Assembly: GCA_020744225.1 (NCBI GenBank)
Contig: JAGMWG010000005.1
Coordinates: 1,612,001 to 1,676,000 of the forward strand
Reading direction: 5' to 3'
Length of the DNA: 64,000 nucleotides
DNA from: Paraphoma chrysanthemicola
Taxonomy: Eukaryota > Ascomycota > Dothideomycetes > Pleosporales > Phaeosphaeriaceae
The number at the start of each line of letters is the position of its first letter. Position 1 is the stretch's first letter. Position numbers and translations under genes: made by a program. The notes below the pieces were generated by a model. The model did no database searches, was not told where the DNA came from, and worked only from the letters and a program-made list of their open reading frames with translations. Shown in pieces: positions 9,397-19,937 of the stretch.

Positions 9397-11367
9397 CTAA
9401 TCAGAGTCGGTTGTAACGGCATCTGCCGTGCTAGATTCTTCGCCCTGACTCTTGACCCTCTGCTTCTTCTTCTTCTTCGTCCTCTCACTACCAGCTACAG
9501 ACTTTCCTCGCTGCAACCACCCTCGTTGAGCAGCAATGGGCTGCAAGAAGCCGTCTATATGCACCCCTCCAATGGTTCTGTCTTCATTATCCGAGTCGTT
9601 GGTTCTGGGATCGTAGCCATGAGTTCTCATGCAATGCTCGACAACACGGTATGGCACCTCGAAGTCCTTCTCATGTCCGTAGCAGCCGATATGGGGGCAG
9701 CGTAAAGTGCCTGTATGAAACAGAGGGCGCCTGGGAGGTAGGGGCTGGTGTATTGAGGGCATATCCGGACCCGGTATGGTGGCAGGTGTATACAATATAG
9801 GGCTGCCAATAGGCTTAGTGGCAAGCTCCTCGTTCAGCGACACAAATGCCATACTCTCCCCAAAGAGAGCAGCACATCGCTGAGCGGTACGCGCAATCAC
9901 CCTGTCGTTCCAGCCTTGTACAGCTGCAAGTCCCAGCACCTCGCTCCAGTCCATGAGTCCTGCTCTGAATGTTTCGTCGCGGCCGGCTGATGGACTTCGT
10001 CTCCCGGCCGTGCTTCTAGACGGAGGGCGCTTTTCGGAGGCTGTTGACCGTGCCTCATCGTCGAGATTGAACTCGCTATCGGAGTCGCTGTCGCTGTCCA
10101 GGAGCTTTTTGCGGTGTGCGACACCCTCCTTCGTCGATGTGCCGCGACGCTGAGCTGAGGATGCGCGAGAAGTGGGCTGCACGCTCGATTTCCTGCTTGT
10201 AGCCTGTCTTGACGTGGCCCTTGATGAGGCCCTGGAGGTCGGCGCCTCCGACTCCGCGCCTGACGTGAAGTCACTATGCGAGGACTTGTCGCTGTCGAAC
10301 CCGTGTCCAAAGTGATTGAGTCGGGTGCGCCGAACAGCTAGTGCGAGATTGTCCAGTCTGGTCAGGACTGAGTTGACAGTGGGTCGCAAGATGTCTGACG
10401 CTTTTGCGTCATCAGCTAGAAATAGGGGTCTCGTGTAAGTCTCGATTCGCGGTTTGCGCCCACGCTTCTTCCCGATACTATGCCCAAACTTCTCCTCGTC
10501 CTCGTCGTGGGTTTCTGCATTGTCCGTCTCGCGGTTGTCACTGTCTTTCATCTTGACATCGACTGTTGAGACTGATCTGTGGGATCGCACAGATCGCACA
10601 CTTTTTGACCGTGACCTGCTTCGCGATGCGACGCGATAACCTTCTGCATCCGAGTTATCGGCGGAATCCCTAGTATTCCATCTTTTCTTCGCTAGGCGAA
10701 GGAAGGTAGCGAGTAGTTCATCTCTAAGTTCATCGCCTGGATCCTGCATAACAGAACCTCCAATGCCCCACTCATTGCGCTCCGGTCGGTGAGATGACCG
10801 CAGCGACTCGAGGCCGGGAGGCGCTATCCTTGACGTAGGCAGAGGCCATGCTGTCCATTCCTTGGTCGGTACAAGCTCTTTTTGCGTCTCTCCCGAGATG
10901 TCTGTGTATTCCAGGTCCTTGCCTGTCCTTAGCCATCGCTCTTTATGTTGCCAGTCCCTTAAGTCTGCAAGCTCCTCCGCCGGACGCCGCACGCGACGCT
11001 TCAGGGCATGCGCGTTGTACAAGTGCGCCGCAAGATCGCTATTGTGGATCGATTCGAGTGATGCGGCAATTTGGCGATCCGCTGCGGTGTAGTCCTTCCA
11101 AGCAGCATGTCCACCTTTGAAGCGATTCGGACGTGGTGGTAATACCACATCCGAGCTCTCACTGCCCGCATCGCTATCAGTCAAGATGTCGTCATTTGGG
11201 CTTGAATCGGCTGCAAAGTGGTCGTTACTCCGGTATTCCGCGCTCGGTGGGTTGGGAAGTTCCTCAACCGATGGTGACGACTCTACGGAGGGCGAGCGTG
11301 ATTCTTCGTCTGTTGCAGGTTGAGGCGTAGGACTCGGCGCCCTGTCGTCACCACCAAATAACGACAT
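9397..11367 (-). CDS. rrn9: RNA polymerase I-specific initiation factor Rrn9
   Basis: Single-exon 656-residue protein from the ATG at 11367. The N-terminal third carries the Rrn9 signature: DLAAHLYNAHALKRR followed by KEWTAWPLPTSRIAPPG near residues 165-185. In yeast this factor belongs to the upstream activation complex that positions Pol I on rDNA; fungal orthologues are much longer outside the domain. The middle is strongly Ser/Arg/Asp-rich and disordered (SRSRSRSKSVRS, DSDSDSDSEF). Near the C-terminus is a zinc-finger-like segment, CPHIGCYGHEKDF then HCMRTHGYDP, and the end is a Lys-rich KKKKKQRVK stretch that should serve as a nuclear signal. Nuclear/nucleolar location is inferred. Assignment rests on the N-terminal motif, so moderately high confidence. 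Confidence 0.75.
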   Translation of the reverse strand: MSLFGGDDRAPSPTPQPATDEESRSPSVESSPSVEELPNPPSAEYRSNDHFAADSSPNDDILTDSDAGSESSDVVLPPRPNRFKGGHAAWKDYTAADRQIAASLESIHNSDLAAHLYNAHALKRRVRRPAEELADLRDWQHKERWLRTGKDLEYTDISGETQKELVPTKEWTAWPLPTSRIAPPGLESLRSSHRPERNEWGIGGSVMQDPGDELRDELLATFLRLAKKRWNTRDSADNSDAEGYRVASRSRSRSKSVRSVRSHRSVSTVDVKMKDSDNRETDNAETHDEDEEKFGHSIGKKRGRKPRIETYTRPLFLADDAKASDILRPTVNSVLTRLDNLALAVRRTRLNHFGHGFDSDKSSHSDFTSGAESEAPTSRASSRATSRQATSRKSSVQPTSRASSAQRRGTSTKEGVAHRKKLLDSDSDSDSEFNLDDEARSTASEKRPPSRSTAGRRSPSAGRDETFRAGLMDWSEVLGLAAVQGWNDRVIARTAQRCAALFGESMAFVSLNEELATKPIGSPILYTPATIPGPDMPSIHQPLPPRRPLFHTGTLRCPHIGCYGHEKDFEVPYRVVEHCMRTHGYDPRTNDSDNEDRTIGGVHIDGFLQPIAAQRGWLQRGKSVAGSERTKKKKKQRVKSQGEESSTADAVTTDSD

Positions 11368-12387
11368 CTTCGTTCCAGAAAATGTCGAGGATGTGTGGCC
11401 ACCGGGGTGTTGGCGACGTGAAATCCATTGCTGGCGAAGGTGGAGTGTCGCAGAAAAGCTTCGAGGCCCAGGTGGGGTCTCGAGTTCAACGCGAAACCAC
11501 GTGCCGCGCTAACCAAGAACAGCACTCAAATCATGGAGGTCTCAATGTTGCCAACAGTTAAATACCATCCCGGACGAAACCACTTGCATTTAGCAGTCCA
11601 ATTTCTTTACGACGCGGACCAATATCTTAGAAATGCTCACGATTGGCTGAACATCTGTACTGTGTAACGGCAGACTCCAAGCTCGCTCAGCTCGACCTTT
11701 GCAAGTTGTCGGTGTCAAGCATCGCTATGTTTTAGAAGCCTAGACATATTGGAAATGTTTTGCGGTCTCATGCTTATGCTTGGGTAAATTCTAGCGCAAC
11801 CAAGTACGGATCGCTGCGACGCTTCGAGTGCTTGGTAGCAACAAGATGGATTTGACCGTGGGACTACCTGTAGATGATTCATTTTAGGTCTACTAGTTTC
11901 CGCCGCACAGCGTTCCGTGGGCGTTCTCTGGATAGCGTCTCGAACCCCTAATATCTTCGTCACAACTGCCGGGCGCATTGGCTGTACATCCACGGTACCG
12001 GAATCAAGAGCGCTTCGAAAAGAGACGCGATCGTATATTGTTTGCGCTGATTCGCTGTAGAGTTGGATTGTTGCCAGTGAGAGTTGGGCGCATTACAGCA
12101 TGCGGAAACAGCTGCGTGCACGGTTTACTTCATACGTCGGATTGAGCTGATCCTGGATGTATGCAACAGTGCGGCGCTTGTGGAAAGCTAGGGCCGAAAA
12201 TGTGTGAGTCCATCCAGAGCACGCTATTAGATTTAACCAGTCGGCTCGATAAAGCTGCGTTCAACATGGCATAGGTACCACGGTTTGTGAATCATACGAA
12301 TGGCCGCACTTTAAACGGTGTCTTCCCCTATGCTTCTCCACAAGTCTATTATTCAGTCCGTCACATCAATACTCTTACATATCCAGC
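11368..12387. other. intergenic, nothing recognised
   Basis: 1.0 kb between divergent genes (RRN9 leftward, metallophosphoesterase rightward). Short frames exist on both strands but none has recognisable protein character. Presumed to hold both promoters. Confidence 0.4.
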
Positions 12388-13361
12388 ATGTCATCAAAGC
12401 GCACCCATTCTGCATCGCCACCATTCTCGCCAGTAAAGCGATCTTGTCTAGAAGTACGTTCGCGTTTGGTGTCAGTTCGCTTTCTAGTCATGTCAGACAC
12501 TCACAGCCATCGATTACCCTCGAGACTACCCGAATGCGACGTACTTCTTCACTGTGGCGATATGACCGAAGACGGCTCCCCTGAAAGCATCTTCGAAGCC
12601 ATCCAGGCGATAGCAAATATACAAGCTGAACTAAAGCTTGCGATAGCTGGAAATCACGAGATTTCGTTAGATGAGGGATACTATCTTGACGAAGGTGGTA
12701 ATCCAAAGGACATTGAAAGAGCACAGGAAGTTGTCTCGGCCGCCAGCGAAAATGGAGTAACCTTCTTAGGTGAAGGTACACACACATTTACACTATCTTC
12801 TGGAGCCACGTTCAACATATATGCTTCGCCATACACTCCCCAATACGGGGCATCTGCCTTCCAATATGCGACCAACGAAGACAGATTCAACCCCTCTCAG
12901 ACTACGCCATCCTGGGCAAAAAATGTCGCAAGCAGTGCCACTAAAATCCCTGATAATGTGGACATCTTATGACCCACGGACCGCCTAAGTACATCCTGGA
13001 CGCTACCGCTGATGGACGTAGCGCAGGGTGCGAGCATTTGAGGAGGGCTTTGGACAGAGTCAGACCAAAGCTGCATTGCTTTGGTCATATTCATAGTGCA
13101 TATGGTGCCCAAAGACTTCGTTTTGAGGATGAGGCTTCAAGCCAAGAAAGGTCGGACATGATCGTACCTTTGGCTAAAGAGTTTGTTGGCAAGAATCAGT
13201 CGAAGAAGAAGGGGTATGCTAGCTTGCCTGCTGGATCCCTTGAGGCCTTCCGCACGTCGAAGCAGACATTGTGTGTGAACGCGGCGATGGAGGCAACGGA
13301 CGGTGTGCTGGATAATGCACCCTGGGTGGTAGTTCTAGATCTAAGAACTGCTTCTGAGTAG
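12388..13361 (+). pseudogene. calcineurin-like metallophosphoesterase interrupted by a one-base frameshift
   Basis: Two frames, 12388-12972 and 12969-13361, together make one metallophosphoesterase. The first has the metal ligands in order: SDTHSH (DxH), HCGDMTED (GDxxxx), AGNHE (GNHE), then runs to SSATKIPDNVDIL and stops. The second continues at once with MTHGPPKYILD (the family LVTHGPP motif) and HCFGHIHSAYG (GHxH). All catalytic motifs are intact. The break lies at 12964-12972, where one C appears missing from an original ATCCTT. No GT-AG intron can repair it. Either the lesion is very recent, or it is an assembly/sequencing error in a two-base C run; the absence of any other damage favours error or very recent loss. 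The joined protein would be about 324 residues, typical for fungal cytosolic members of unknown substrate. Confidence 0.8.
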
Positions 13362-13878
13362 TCTGAGCATACGCAAGCTGTTCTGTAGTCGCGATTATGA
13401 ATTACTCTCTTGCTAATGAATGTCTGCTATGTCTCGGCTAACAAGATCTTCCATGTCAGAACTGACTTCAAGACTGTCAAACATGAATAGATGAAGACAT
13501 TTCCCAAAGACATTCCTGGGGCTATCATATCCATGCTTAGGAGGTGGCATCTTGCGTATGCCTCGAGCATCTGGTCTTTGTTTAGAAGCTTCGGAGGCCG
13601 TGGACATTTAGCCTGATGCACGGTTGCTCGCGTCGGCCGCAACTGCGACCGATCAGGCCATCCCGCTTCGACCATGGCCGCCAAGTAGCCGCTGATTGGC
13701 GCATCGGTCGCAGTCGCATCCGACATTATTGTCTGAACGTGTGGGGAGGGTCATCCTACGATCGTGATTAAAAGCTTAAGTGTACGACTGCTGCCATTGA
13801 CTGTAACGACTCTAGAAACCACACGCCCTTGCAGCAGTCTATCCAGCTCCCATCGCCCAAACTCGACACTTACCCAAA
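13362..13878. other. short region with an uncertain leftward frame
   Basis: 517 bp. A 99-codon minus-strand frame (13427-13726, starting MSDATATDAPISGYLAAMVE) would be divergent from the next gene. It has no recognised domain and I do not call it a gene with confidence. Confidence 0.25.
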
Positions 13879-14337
13879 ATGACAACCTCATCTCTCGTCC
13901 TCTATCGACCTGGCACTTCCACATCCCTAAGCCAGAGTTTATCACCCACCTCTCTCATCTCCTCCCGATTGTTCAGTCAGCAAACCGGCACTGCTATTGC
14001 AACGGAGCTCCTCTACCGGATTCTTTTCGACATCATCAATCGGCTCCTCTCTTCCTTCCAACGACTCGCATCGAAAGGTATGGAGGAAGCGACGTCGTGG
14101 ATCGAGCAAAAGATGCAGGAGCGTCGCGACAGACTTGCAGCCGCGAAGGGCAGCGCCGACGGGGAACTCAAGATTGTCGAAGAGGTGGCCAGGCTGGCTG
14201 AAGGCAATGGTTTTGTTAAATGTCCAATGGGCGGCGAAAGAGACGGTCCGACGCCTCCGCCCTGGGTTCGGAGCGTGTTGGTAGGAATTGAGGAGGGCAG
14301 AATGCAAGCTCGCGACTTCTACACGAACCAGTGGTGA
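13879..14337 (+). CDS. small hypothetical protein
   Basis: Intronless 152-residue frame with a good ATG context. N-terminal 40 residues are Ser/Thr/Leu-rich and could act as a targeting peptide. Residues 42-100 are predicted helical by eye (ELLYRILFDIINRLLSSFQR, then a charged Lys/Glu/Arg stretch including WIEQKMQERRDRLAAAKG). The C-terminal part has CPMGGERDGPTPPPWVRS and ends in RDFYTNQW. I recognise no family. Third-position bias and protein-like composition argue for a real gene, but lineage-restricted. Confidence 0.5.
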   Translation: MTTSSLVLYRPGTSTSLSQSLSPTSLISSRLFSQQTGTAIATELLYRILFDIINRLLSSFQRLASKGMEEATSWIEQKMQERRDRLAAAKGSADGELKIVEEVARLAEGNGFVKCPMGGERDGPTPPPWVRSVLVGIEEGRMQARDFYTNQW

Positions 14338-16358
14338 AGAACAGGACATGTGAAGCCCCAGAAAACCATTGCAGCCGACAGTAACGAACTGCTTCACATG
14401 CGGCGCAATCTGACGTGCGATGCGCATATCGACAACACGATTCGCTGGGGGCTGCCAGACCTTCTGCATGCTGCACGCTACCATGAAGGTCCATTTCACC
14501 CACAGCAATAACCTCAGCCGCACGTCCAATGCGTCGTCGCAGGTATCGCCTCGATGATACCTGAGCGGACAGGATTCCTCGGAGTCCGCGCCGCGAAGCT
14601 GGTTTCCAGGAACGTCGCCTCGCTTCTTGCCAGACGCCCGTTGCTGAGATGTGAAGTTGCCAGAGCGCGCTGCTGTCCAGCACGCCTGCGTCTCAAGCAG
14701 CGACCCGGTCCGCAGCTTTGGCGACATGTGCCCTCAGCTCAGGCTCGCGCTGGTGCCTACTCAGCCGCAGCGCCGCCACAGATTTTCTTCTCGCGATACT
14801 TGCTTGGGATCCCGGGTGTTAGAGATCTTCACTCGCGCTGTTTCGGACGTCGTAGCCACACTGAGATATTCAATTGCGCCTATCGTTATCAAAGGATTCT
14901 ATATGTCTCTTCATGCACGCCCCGTATCTTCGCTCGACTCTTCGCTGTCATCACACACACCTCTGCCCTTCTCACATCATTGTCATTCGTTGTCATCTCG
15001 CTGTATATTTTTCTGTGGCGCGTCCGCGACGGAAGGAAGTAGTCGTGAGCATTTGCTACCCTTGGATCAAGGCGAAGGATTCCGTTCTGTACGATGGACT
15101 CGGAGCAGCAGCGCCAATTTGTCTCGCCCTCCAAGTAGGTCGCCCAGCGATTTCGTGTGCAGCCGCATTTGAGGGATTTTGTAGCCGATGTAATCTTCCG
15201 TAGCGAAACTCGTTCGTTGGTCGAAGTCGACTCTCGTCGAGGCGCGTTTCACTCCGTCGTGATTTGAAGCAATCGCGTTCCTTGAGTTGCGCTGCTGGCG
15301 TTTGTGAGTGTACTATCTACATCAGCTCCACCATGAGTGAATGACTATGGCTTTGGAGAATCTCTCGCCGGTGTACAGAAGTTGTGAAGCGGTCGTATTA
15401 GTGCTAGAATGCGCATAAGCCTGCGGACAACGCCCATGGCTGAAGCTATGCCAGCGCCCGCAGTCTGTGAGCGCAGCAGCAGAGCTTTGATAATTGAAGT
15501 TCTTGTATACTCACCACAGCCTTTGTACCGCTTCTAGCTCCTAGTGCTACTCTGTGGCGGCGGCTCGTCATCCTGAGCTACTTCTGCCCGTCAGAACAGG
15601 TCTCTCACTGCGCGCAAGAGCATACATATGTTCTAATTAGCGTGTCGTAAAGTAGTGCACAGTCTTGGGTACTCTTTGATATGTCGCTCTGAAGACGACT
15701 GCCTCACTTGGACGACCGGCCTGCATCTCGACGAAGCTCATGGGCGACAAACCAGCGTCGACGCTATCACTGCTTCACACGTGTTGCGGGGCACGTTGTT
15801 TGCTACAGCTACAGTGATTTATTGCCTGAAGGACAAGCCTGTGGTTGGCATGCCAACAGACTGCGCTCGACATCCAGGAGCCATGCGGACGCATTGCCTA
15901 AGCATGCTCGTGGCCTGCCTGGTCGACATGCTTCTTACGTATGCTTGACGCTCAAGCTCAACACACATCGACCGCGTTGGGAGTCATTCAAAGTTATCAA
16001 GAGACTACATTGATCATATTCTATCACTGTCGCCTTCGTCAGGCTTGACCAAGCGTCCAGATGCTCCTTCACTGGCTTCAGCTATGCCACACATATACCT
16101 TATCATCATCTGCCACCCATTTTCGCATTGTTCTCAACCGTCTTACACTTGATGGTGCCGCTCGGGCCATGTTTTGCTCGCGTAAACTCTACAGCTTCAA
16201 GTCGCATTCACCTCGACAACCGCTCCCACCCCGCAACAACCCGACTGCTGCCTCGCATACCCGCAGCGTCGCCCTGCCTGGACCTTGCTGTCGCTAGAAA
16301 ACCCTCGTGCCGGAGTTCTGCCTAGCGCGCCCAGCTCTTGGCAAAGCCCTGCTGAAGA
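14338..16358. other. long non-coding stretch
   Basis: 2.0 kb with no supported gene. A pyrimidine-rich leader-like segment near 14940-15050 precedes a short ATG frame at about 15092 (MDSEQQRQFVSPSK), which meets a GTAGGT donor-like site and a stop at once. Nothing downstream continues it convincingly. Confidence 0.35.
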
Positions 16359-16364
16359 TATAAA
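16359..16364 (+). promoter_or_regulatory. TATA box of the candidate transcript
   Basis: TATAAA followed by a T/C-rich stretch (ATTTTTTCCCTCTAC) and a CA-rich leader, the usual arrangement of a strongly expressed ascomycete promoter. It lies about 135 bp before the first ATG (16499). Confidence 0.45.
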
Positions 16365-17722
16365 CTGCCCCTGGCCCTCTGCCTCCAAGATTTTTTCCCT
16401 CTACTCAACCACAACCTTCAATTTGCCCCACCAGAATCACTTCCACTCTTCTCCACTGCAAATCTCAATCAACATTTCAACTTCATCGACCTTCGAACAT
16501 GGCTTCCGACCGCATCATAGCTTCGACCTCAAGTCACATCTGGTATGTCACATGATCTTCATTTCACACCTTCTTTCACTGACGCACTTCAGTCACACAT
16601 GTCTTCACAACATCCTTCCACCATGAGCACATCACATCACAACAATACCACATCATCATCATCATCATCAACACTGCTCGACACCATGTGACATGGTCAA
16701 CCGCGTCATCATCATCACACATTGACACAAGCCATGATCCTCCAACAACATCACACCGTTCTTGGCTCTGCCCTCAGCTGGTAACTACCCTCCTTGATAA
16801 TTTGTTGTCATGCTAACGCATCAAGCTTTGCTGCTTGCTTCACTTCAAGTACCTCAACATCATCAACCATCACTTGACTCCACCACATCGACGTCGCACT
16901 CAACCACAATCCTCATCGCACTCGACGCATTCATCGTTGCACATCACGACCGTCACTCCACACCGTCGCTGCCTCTTCAGGCCTTCGTCATTATCGCATC
17001 AGCAGAGCTCGCTCACGGCATCCACCAACCACCATCACCACAACAAATCCTTTTCTTCGACAAACACGTGCTTGGAAACACTTGGGCGAAAGACAGAAAG
17101 AGCTTGGAACACACTCTGTTGGTGTTTGGACTACAGTTCGAGGCTTTCGAGCCTGGCGCAGCTGGTCATGGACTGTGTGGTGCTGGAGGATAGATCATCT
17201 TTGCATGAGGCCTACCACACAGTCTTTTGGATCTGACTTTCGTGTGAACCACACTTCGGTGTGCACCTGGAGCGACTGTCTTTCCTCATGACCATGCAGC
17301 TGCCCTGCACACTCTTGATGGCGGCTTCGGCTCAGGTCAATTCAAGAATGCAGCTGAACTTTCCAACCACCTTCGGTTTGTACTGGGCTGATGGCAGTGG
17401 CCATAACAAGTTAGACAATGATATGGACATTGATGCTGATGCTTGGTTGGACTTGGTCATGGACACATGGTTGGAACTTCATGGTTGGACATGGTTGGAA
17501 GGAACACATGGTTGGTTGGATTTCAAGGTTGAACATCAGACAAGGAACATCATGGTTGGAACATCACAATCATCATCATCACACATCATCACATCATCAA
17601 ATCATCACCACAAGCAAGGAAAATTCAAGGCATTTGGCTGGCATGGAGTACATGGATGGATCGCATCAGCATCAATGAATCTATTGTCCTCAACATCCTT
17701 CACTTCCCATTTCTTTTCGTGA
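16365..17722 (+). ncRNA. candidate long non-coding or short-peptide transcript
   Basis: Downstream of the TATA box the plus strand is strikingly C/A-rich and G-poor for about 700 bp (16400-17050), including a CAT triplet run at 16651-16670. It then becomes G/T-rich with seven GGTTGG copies between 17445 and 17559, followed by a second CAT/CAC-rich block. The first ATG (16499) opens MASDRIIASTSSHI and meets a good 50-nt intron (16543-16592, GTATGT...CACTGAC...CAG); after splicing only 25 codons remain. No long frame has protein-like character; those present are His/Ser/Thr tracts from the repeats. Promoter architecture plus a credible intron without a coding sequence suggests a structured or regulatory RNA, or a short-peptide gene. 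Transcription is inferred, not shown. Confidence 0.35.
17445..17559 (+). repeat. cluster of seven GGTTGG motifs
   Basis: GGTTGG occurs at 17445, 17469, 17483, 17493, 17510, 17514 and 17554, mostly within CATGGTTGGA units. Runs of GGTTGG can form two-tier G-quadruplexes and could pair with the CCAACC/CAACCATC-rich sequence upstream. Confidence 0.6.
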
Positions 17723-18075
17723 TTGCTTCTCACTTTGCAAATTTGCTACTTCTCACTTTGCCATCTTGAAAGCTTCTGACATACCTTTGTGACTGCCCTG
17801 CTCCTGCTCTTCCGTCGTACGTGATACATGTGCAGTAAGGGCTTCACCTCGCAAGTCCCTGCTCTCATATCCTGCTTGTGGCACCGAAGTGCGTTAGCCA
17901 GATGGTGCACGCAAAGCATCATGACATCTCTGCATGCTTGGAATCAGGTAGTATGAGAAGAAGAGTCTATTTATCGTGGTGATATGTACAGTCTAAAGCC
18001 TCTGTTTCACTACCCAAGCATCGTCCACAGTGTTGCGACAGCCCTCCGCATCTTCCTTCCACGAATGCCACCTAT
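17723..18075. other. intergenic, nothing recognised
   Basis: 353 bp between the candidate transcript and the 3' end of the leftward Cys-rich gene; no coding signal. Confidence 0.4.
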
Positions 18076-18698
18076 CTAGTTCAAGACGCACTTCCCATCG
18101 CAATCCGTCGCCCCACTCTTGAGACACGCATCTTCGTACACGCAGCTCCAGCGCGCATCTGGGCACAGCTTGTCCTAGCAAGCAAGTCAGTGCTGTTGCA
18201 AGAGCGAACCCGGTTGCGGACGACTCACATAGTATCCACCGCAGTAATCCGAGGCACAAAGACCGGTGCAGTTGCCGGTGTGGATGTCGCAGCTGCGATC
18301 AGGCACGAAGCAAATCTGGTTAGACTTGCACGAGCCGCCAGTGCTGCCACCGCAAGCCTGGTCTTGAATAGGAGTTGTGCTGGAGGAGCAGCCGGACTAG
18401 CATCACAGTCAGCCATTTGAGCTCAGGGAGAAGGATGCTGGTATGCGAACTGGGTAGACGGGCTTGCCGCAATCGATGCCGGCGTTGGTTTGGGCGACGT
18501 AGCAGGCGTCGAGAAGGCCGGTCACACACTTGCAGTTCTGTTTGGTGTTAGTTCGGGGTAGGCGTAAGAGGACAGAAGGCGAACAGCTGGGCCGGATGGG
18601 CACTTGGAGACATCGCAGGAGCAGTCGGCACGAGCAGCGAAGGGGTTGACGGCAGCTGCTACACCGAGGAAAGTGGCGAGGATGGTGAAGGCCTTCAT
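18076..18698 (-). CDS. small secreted cysteine-rich protein (candidate effector or cell-wall protein)
   Basis: Four exons (18585-18698, 18451-18537, 18229-18396, 18076-18174) give 155 residues. MKAFTILATFLGVAAAV is a clear signal peptide; the rest holds 20 cysteines in about 137 residues, with no transmembrane segment or GPI-like tail. Cys spacing includes CSCDVSKC at 26-33, CKC at 40-42, QICF at 94-97, SCDIHTGNCTGLC at 102-114 and DCDGKC at 147-152. Intron phases fit exactly and every frame between exons is broken without splicing. Introns 1 and 2 both use the unusual donor GTTCGC; intron 3 has GTGAGT. Size, secretion and Cys density are those of fungal apoplastic effectors, but wall proteins or antimicrobial proteins look alike. 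A TATA-like element at 18831-18838 lies about 135 bp upstream. No known family recognised. Confidence 0.82.
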
Positions 18699-19937
18699 CT
18701 TGAGTAGTGAGTGGGCTGGACGTGTGTTGAATAAGCGGATGTGAGGAAGCGATGAGATGCACGAGCTGAGGATGCTGAAGGAGACTGCTGTGTGAATATG
18801 ATGCCTTTTGCTGAACGACTTGCGTGCTCTCTTATATACAATAATGCCTCTGTCTATGCGCAGCATCTGTTGCCATGGTGTTGGACGCAAAGCATTGGTA
18901 CAGCGAAGCTCGGTAGACGAGCAACTGTTCACCATGATGTCGATCACTGGACAAAACCCCCATGCCGAGGATGTAGGCAGTTCGACAAGAGCACCGAGAC
19001 ATACTACAGGCAGTGGAACGATCGATTGAGACACGGGCGTGAAGTCAGTGGGCACCATGGACGTTTCAGTGGGCGCTAGCAGCGCGCTCCGCCTTCAACC
19101 CTTCGCAAACCCCGGACTGTCGCACAGCGGACCGTCGGAATATGAGGCTCAACGGGAGGCGCCGTAGCCACCGACCGCGAAGCAATCGTACGAGTAGAGC
19201 ATCGTGAGACCATGCTTACTCGGGTCGCTGGGCGAGACTATGCGCGGTGTCCGAAACAGTCAAGCCGCCGTGCAGCAACTCCGAGCGGACAATGATATGC
19301 CGCTAGCCTTCTGTCTCTTCTCGGACTGAACGCTCATATGATACACTGTGCTCTACCCACTGAGTCTCCATGCGCCGTGGAGTTTTTTGTTGTGCGCTCG
19401 GCCTTGGGATTGATCGAAGGTGGCTGTGGGTGGGTGCTGAAAGTAGTAGCGGATGTCACGATCGCTGCAATGCTGTGAAGGCAGACAGGCTCCTCCAGCA
19501 CAAGTGTATTTGAAAGTCTTCGAGTCTTTTGATTGAGAAGATTACACATGACCCAACATCTGGAAGGTGATCGACATGTGCAATGCAGGTATTGCGACGT
19601 TTCCGTCGGACATGCCAGAGCACGGTACATACCTTGCTGTAGATGAGAAAGCGTTTCCTTTCAGTATGCCGTGAGATCTAGCTCGAAGAAATACCAGTGA
19701 TAGTAGTTGGTGGTCAAGCCCCGCTAGGATAGGCAGAGTGCAAGTGGCGGCTCACATGATAGCGTGTTTAGCGCCCCGCGCATGGGCGTCACTTCAGCCT
19801 AGTTGCGCGACCGCATCCAAGACCACTCGAGACCTCAATGTCAGCACCCAGACTGATGCGATCGCTCGACTCACTGCGGTGCTGCCCGTAGCCTGCAGTC
19901 GCCCTACCCGTGCGCAAAGTATCTGCATTCACGAGAA
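18699..19937. other. divergent intergenic region
   Basis: 1.2 kb between the leftward Cys-rich gene and rightward NBS1. TATATAAG at 18831-18838 (minus strand) serves the Cys-rich gene. Otherwise nothing recognised. Confidence 0.4.
18831..18838 (-). promoter_or_regulatory. TATA box of the Cys-rich secreted protein gene
   Basis: TATATAAG on the minus strand, about 133-140 bp before the ATG at 18698; position fits a core promoter with a leader of about 100 nt. Confidence 0.5.

Noticed and set aside
12969..13361. A separate small gene starting at the ATG at 12969
   Set aside because: MTHGPP and GHIHSAYG are the C-terminal motifs of the metallophosphoesterase whose N-terminal half lies directly upstream; one broken gene explains both.
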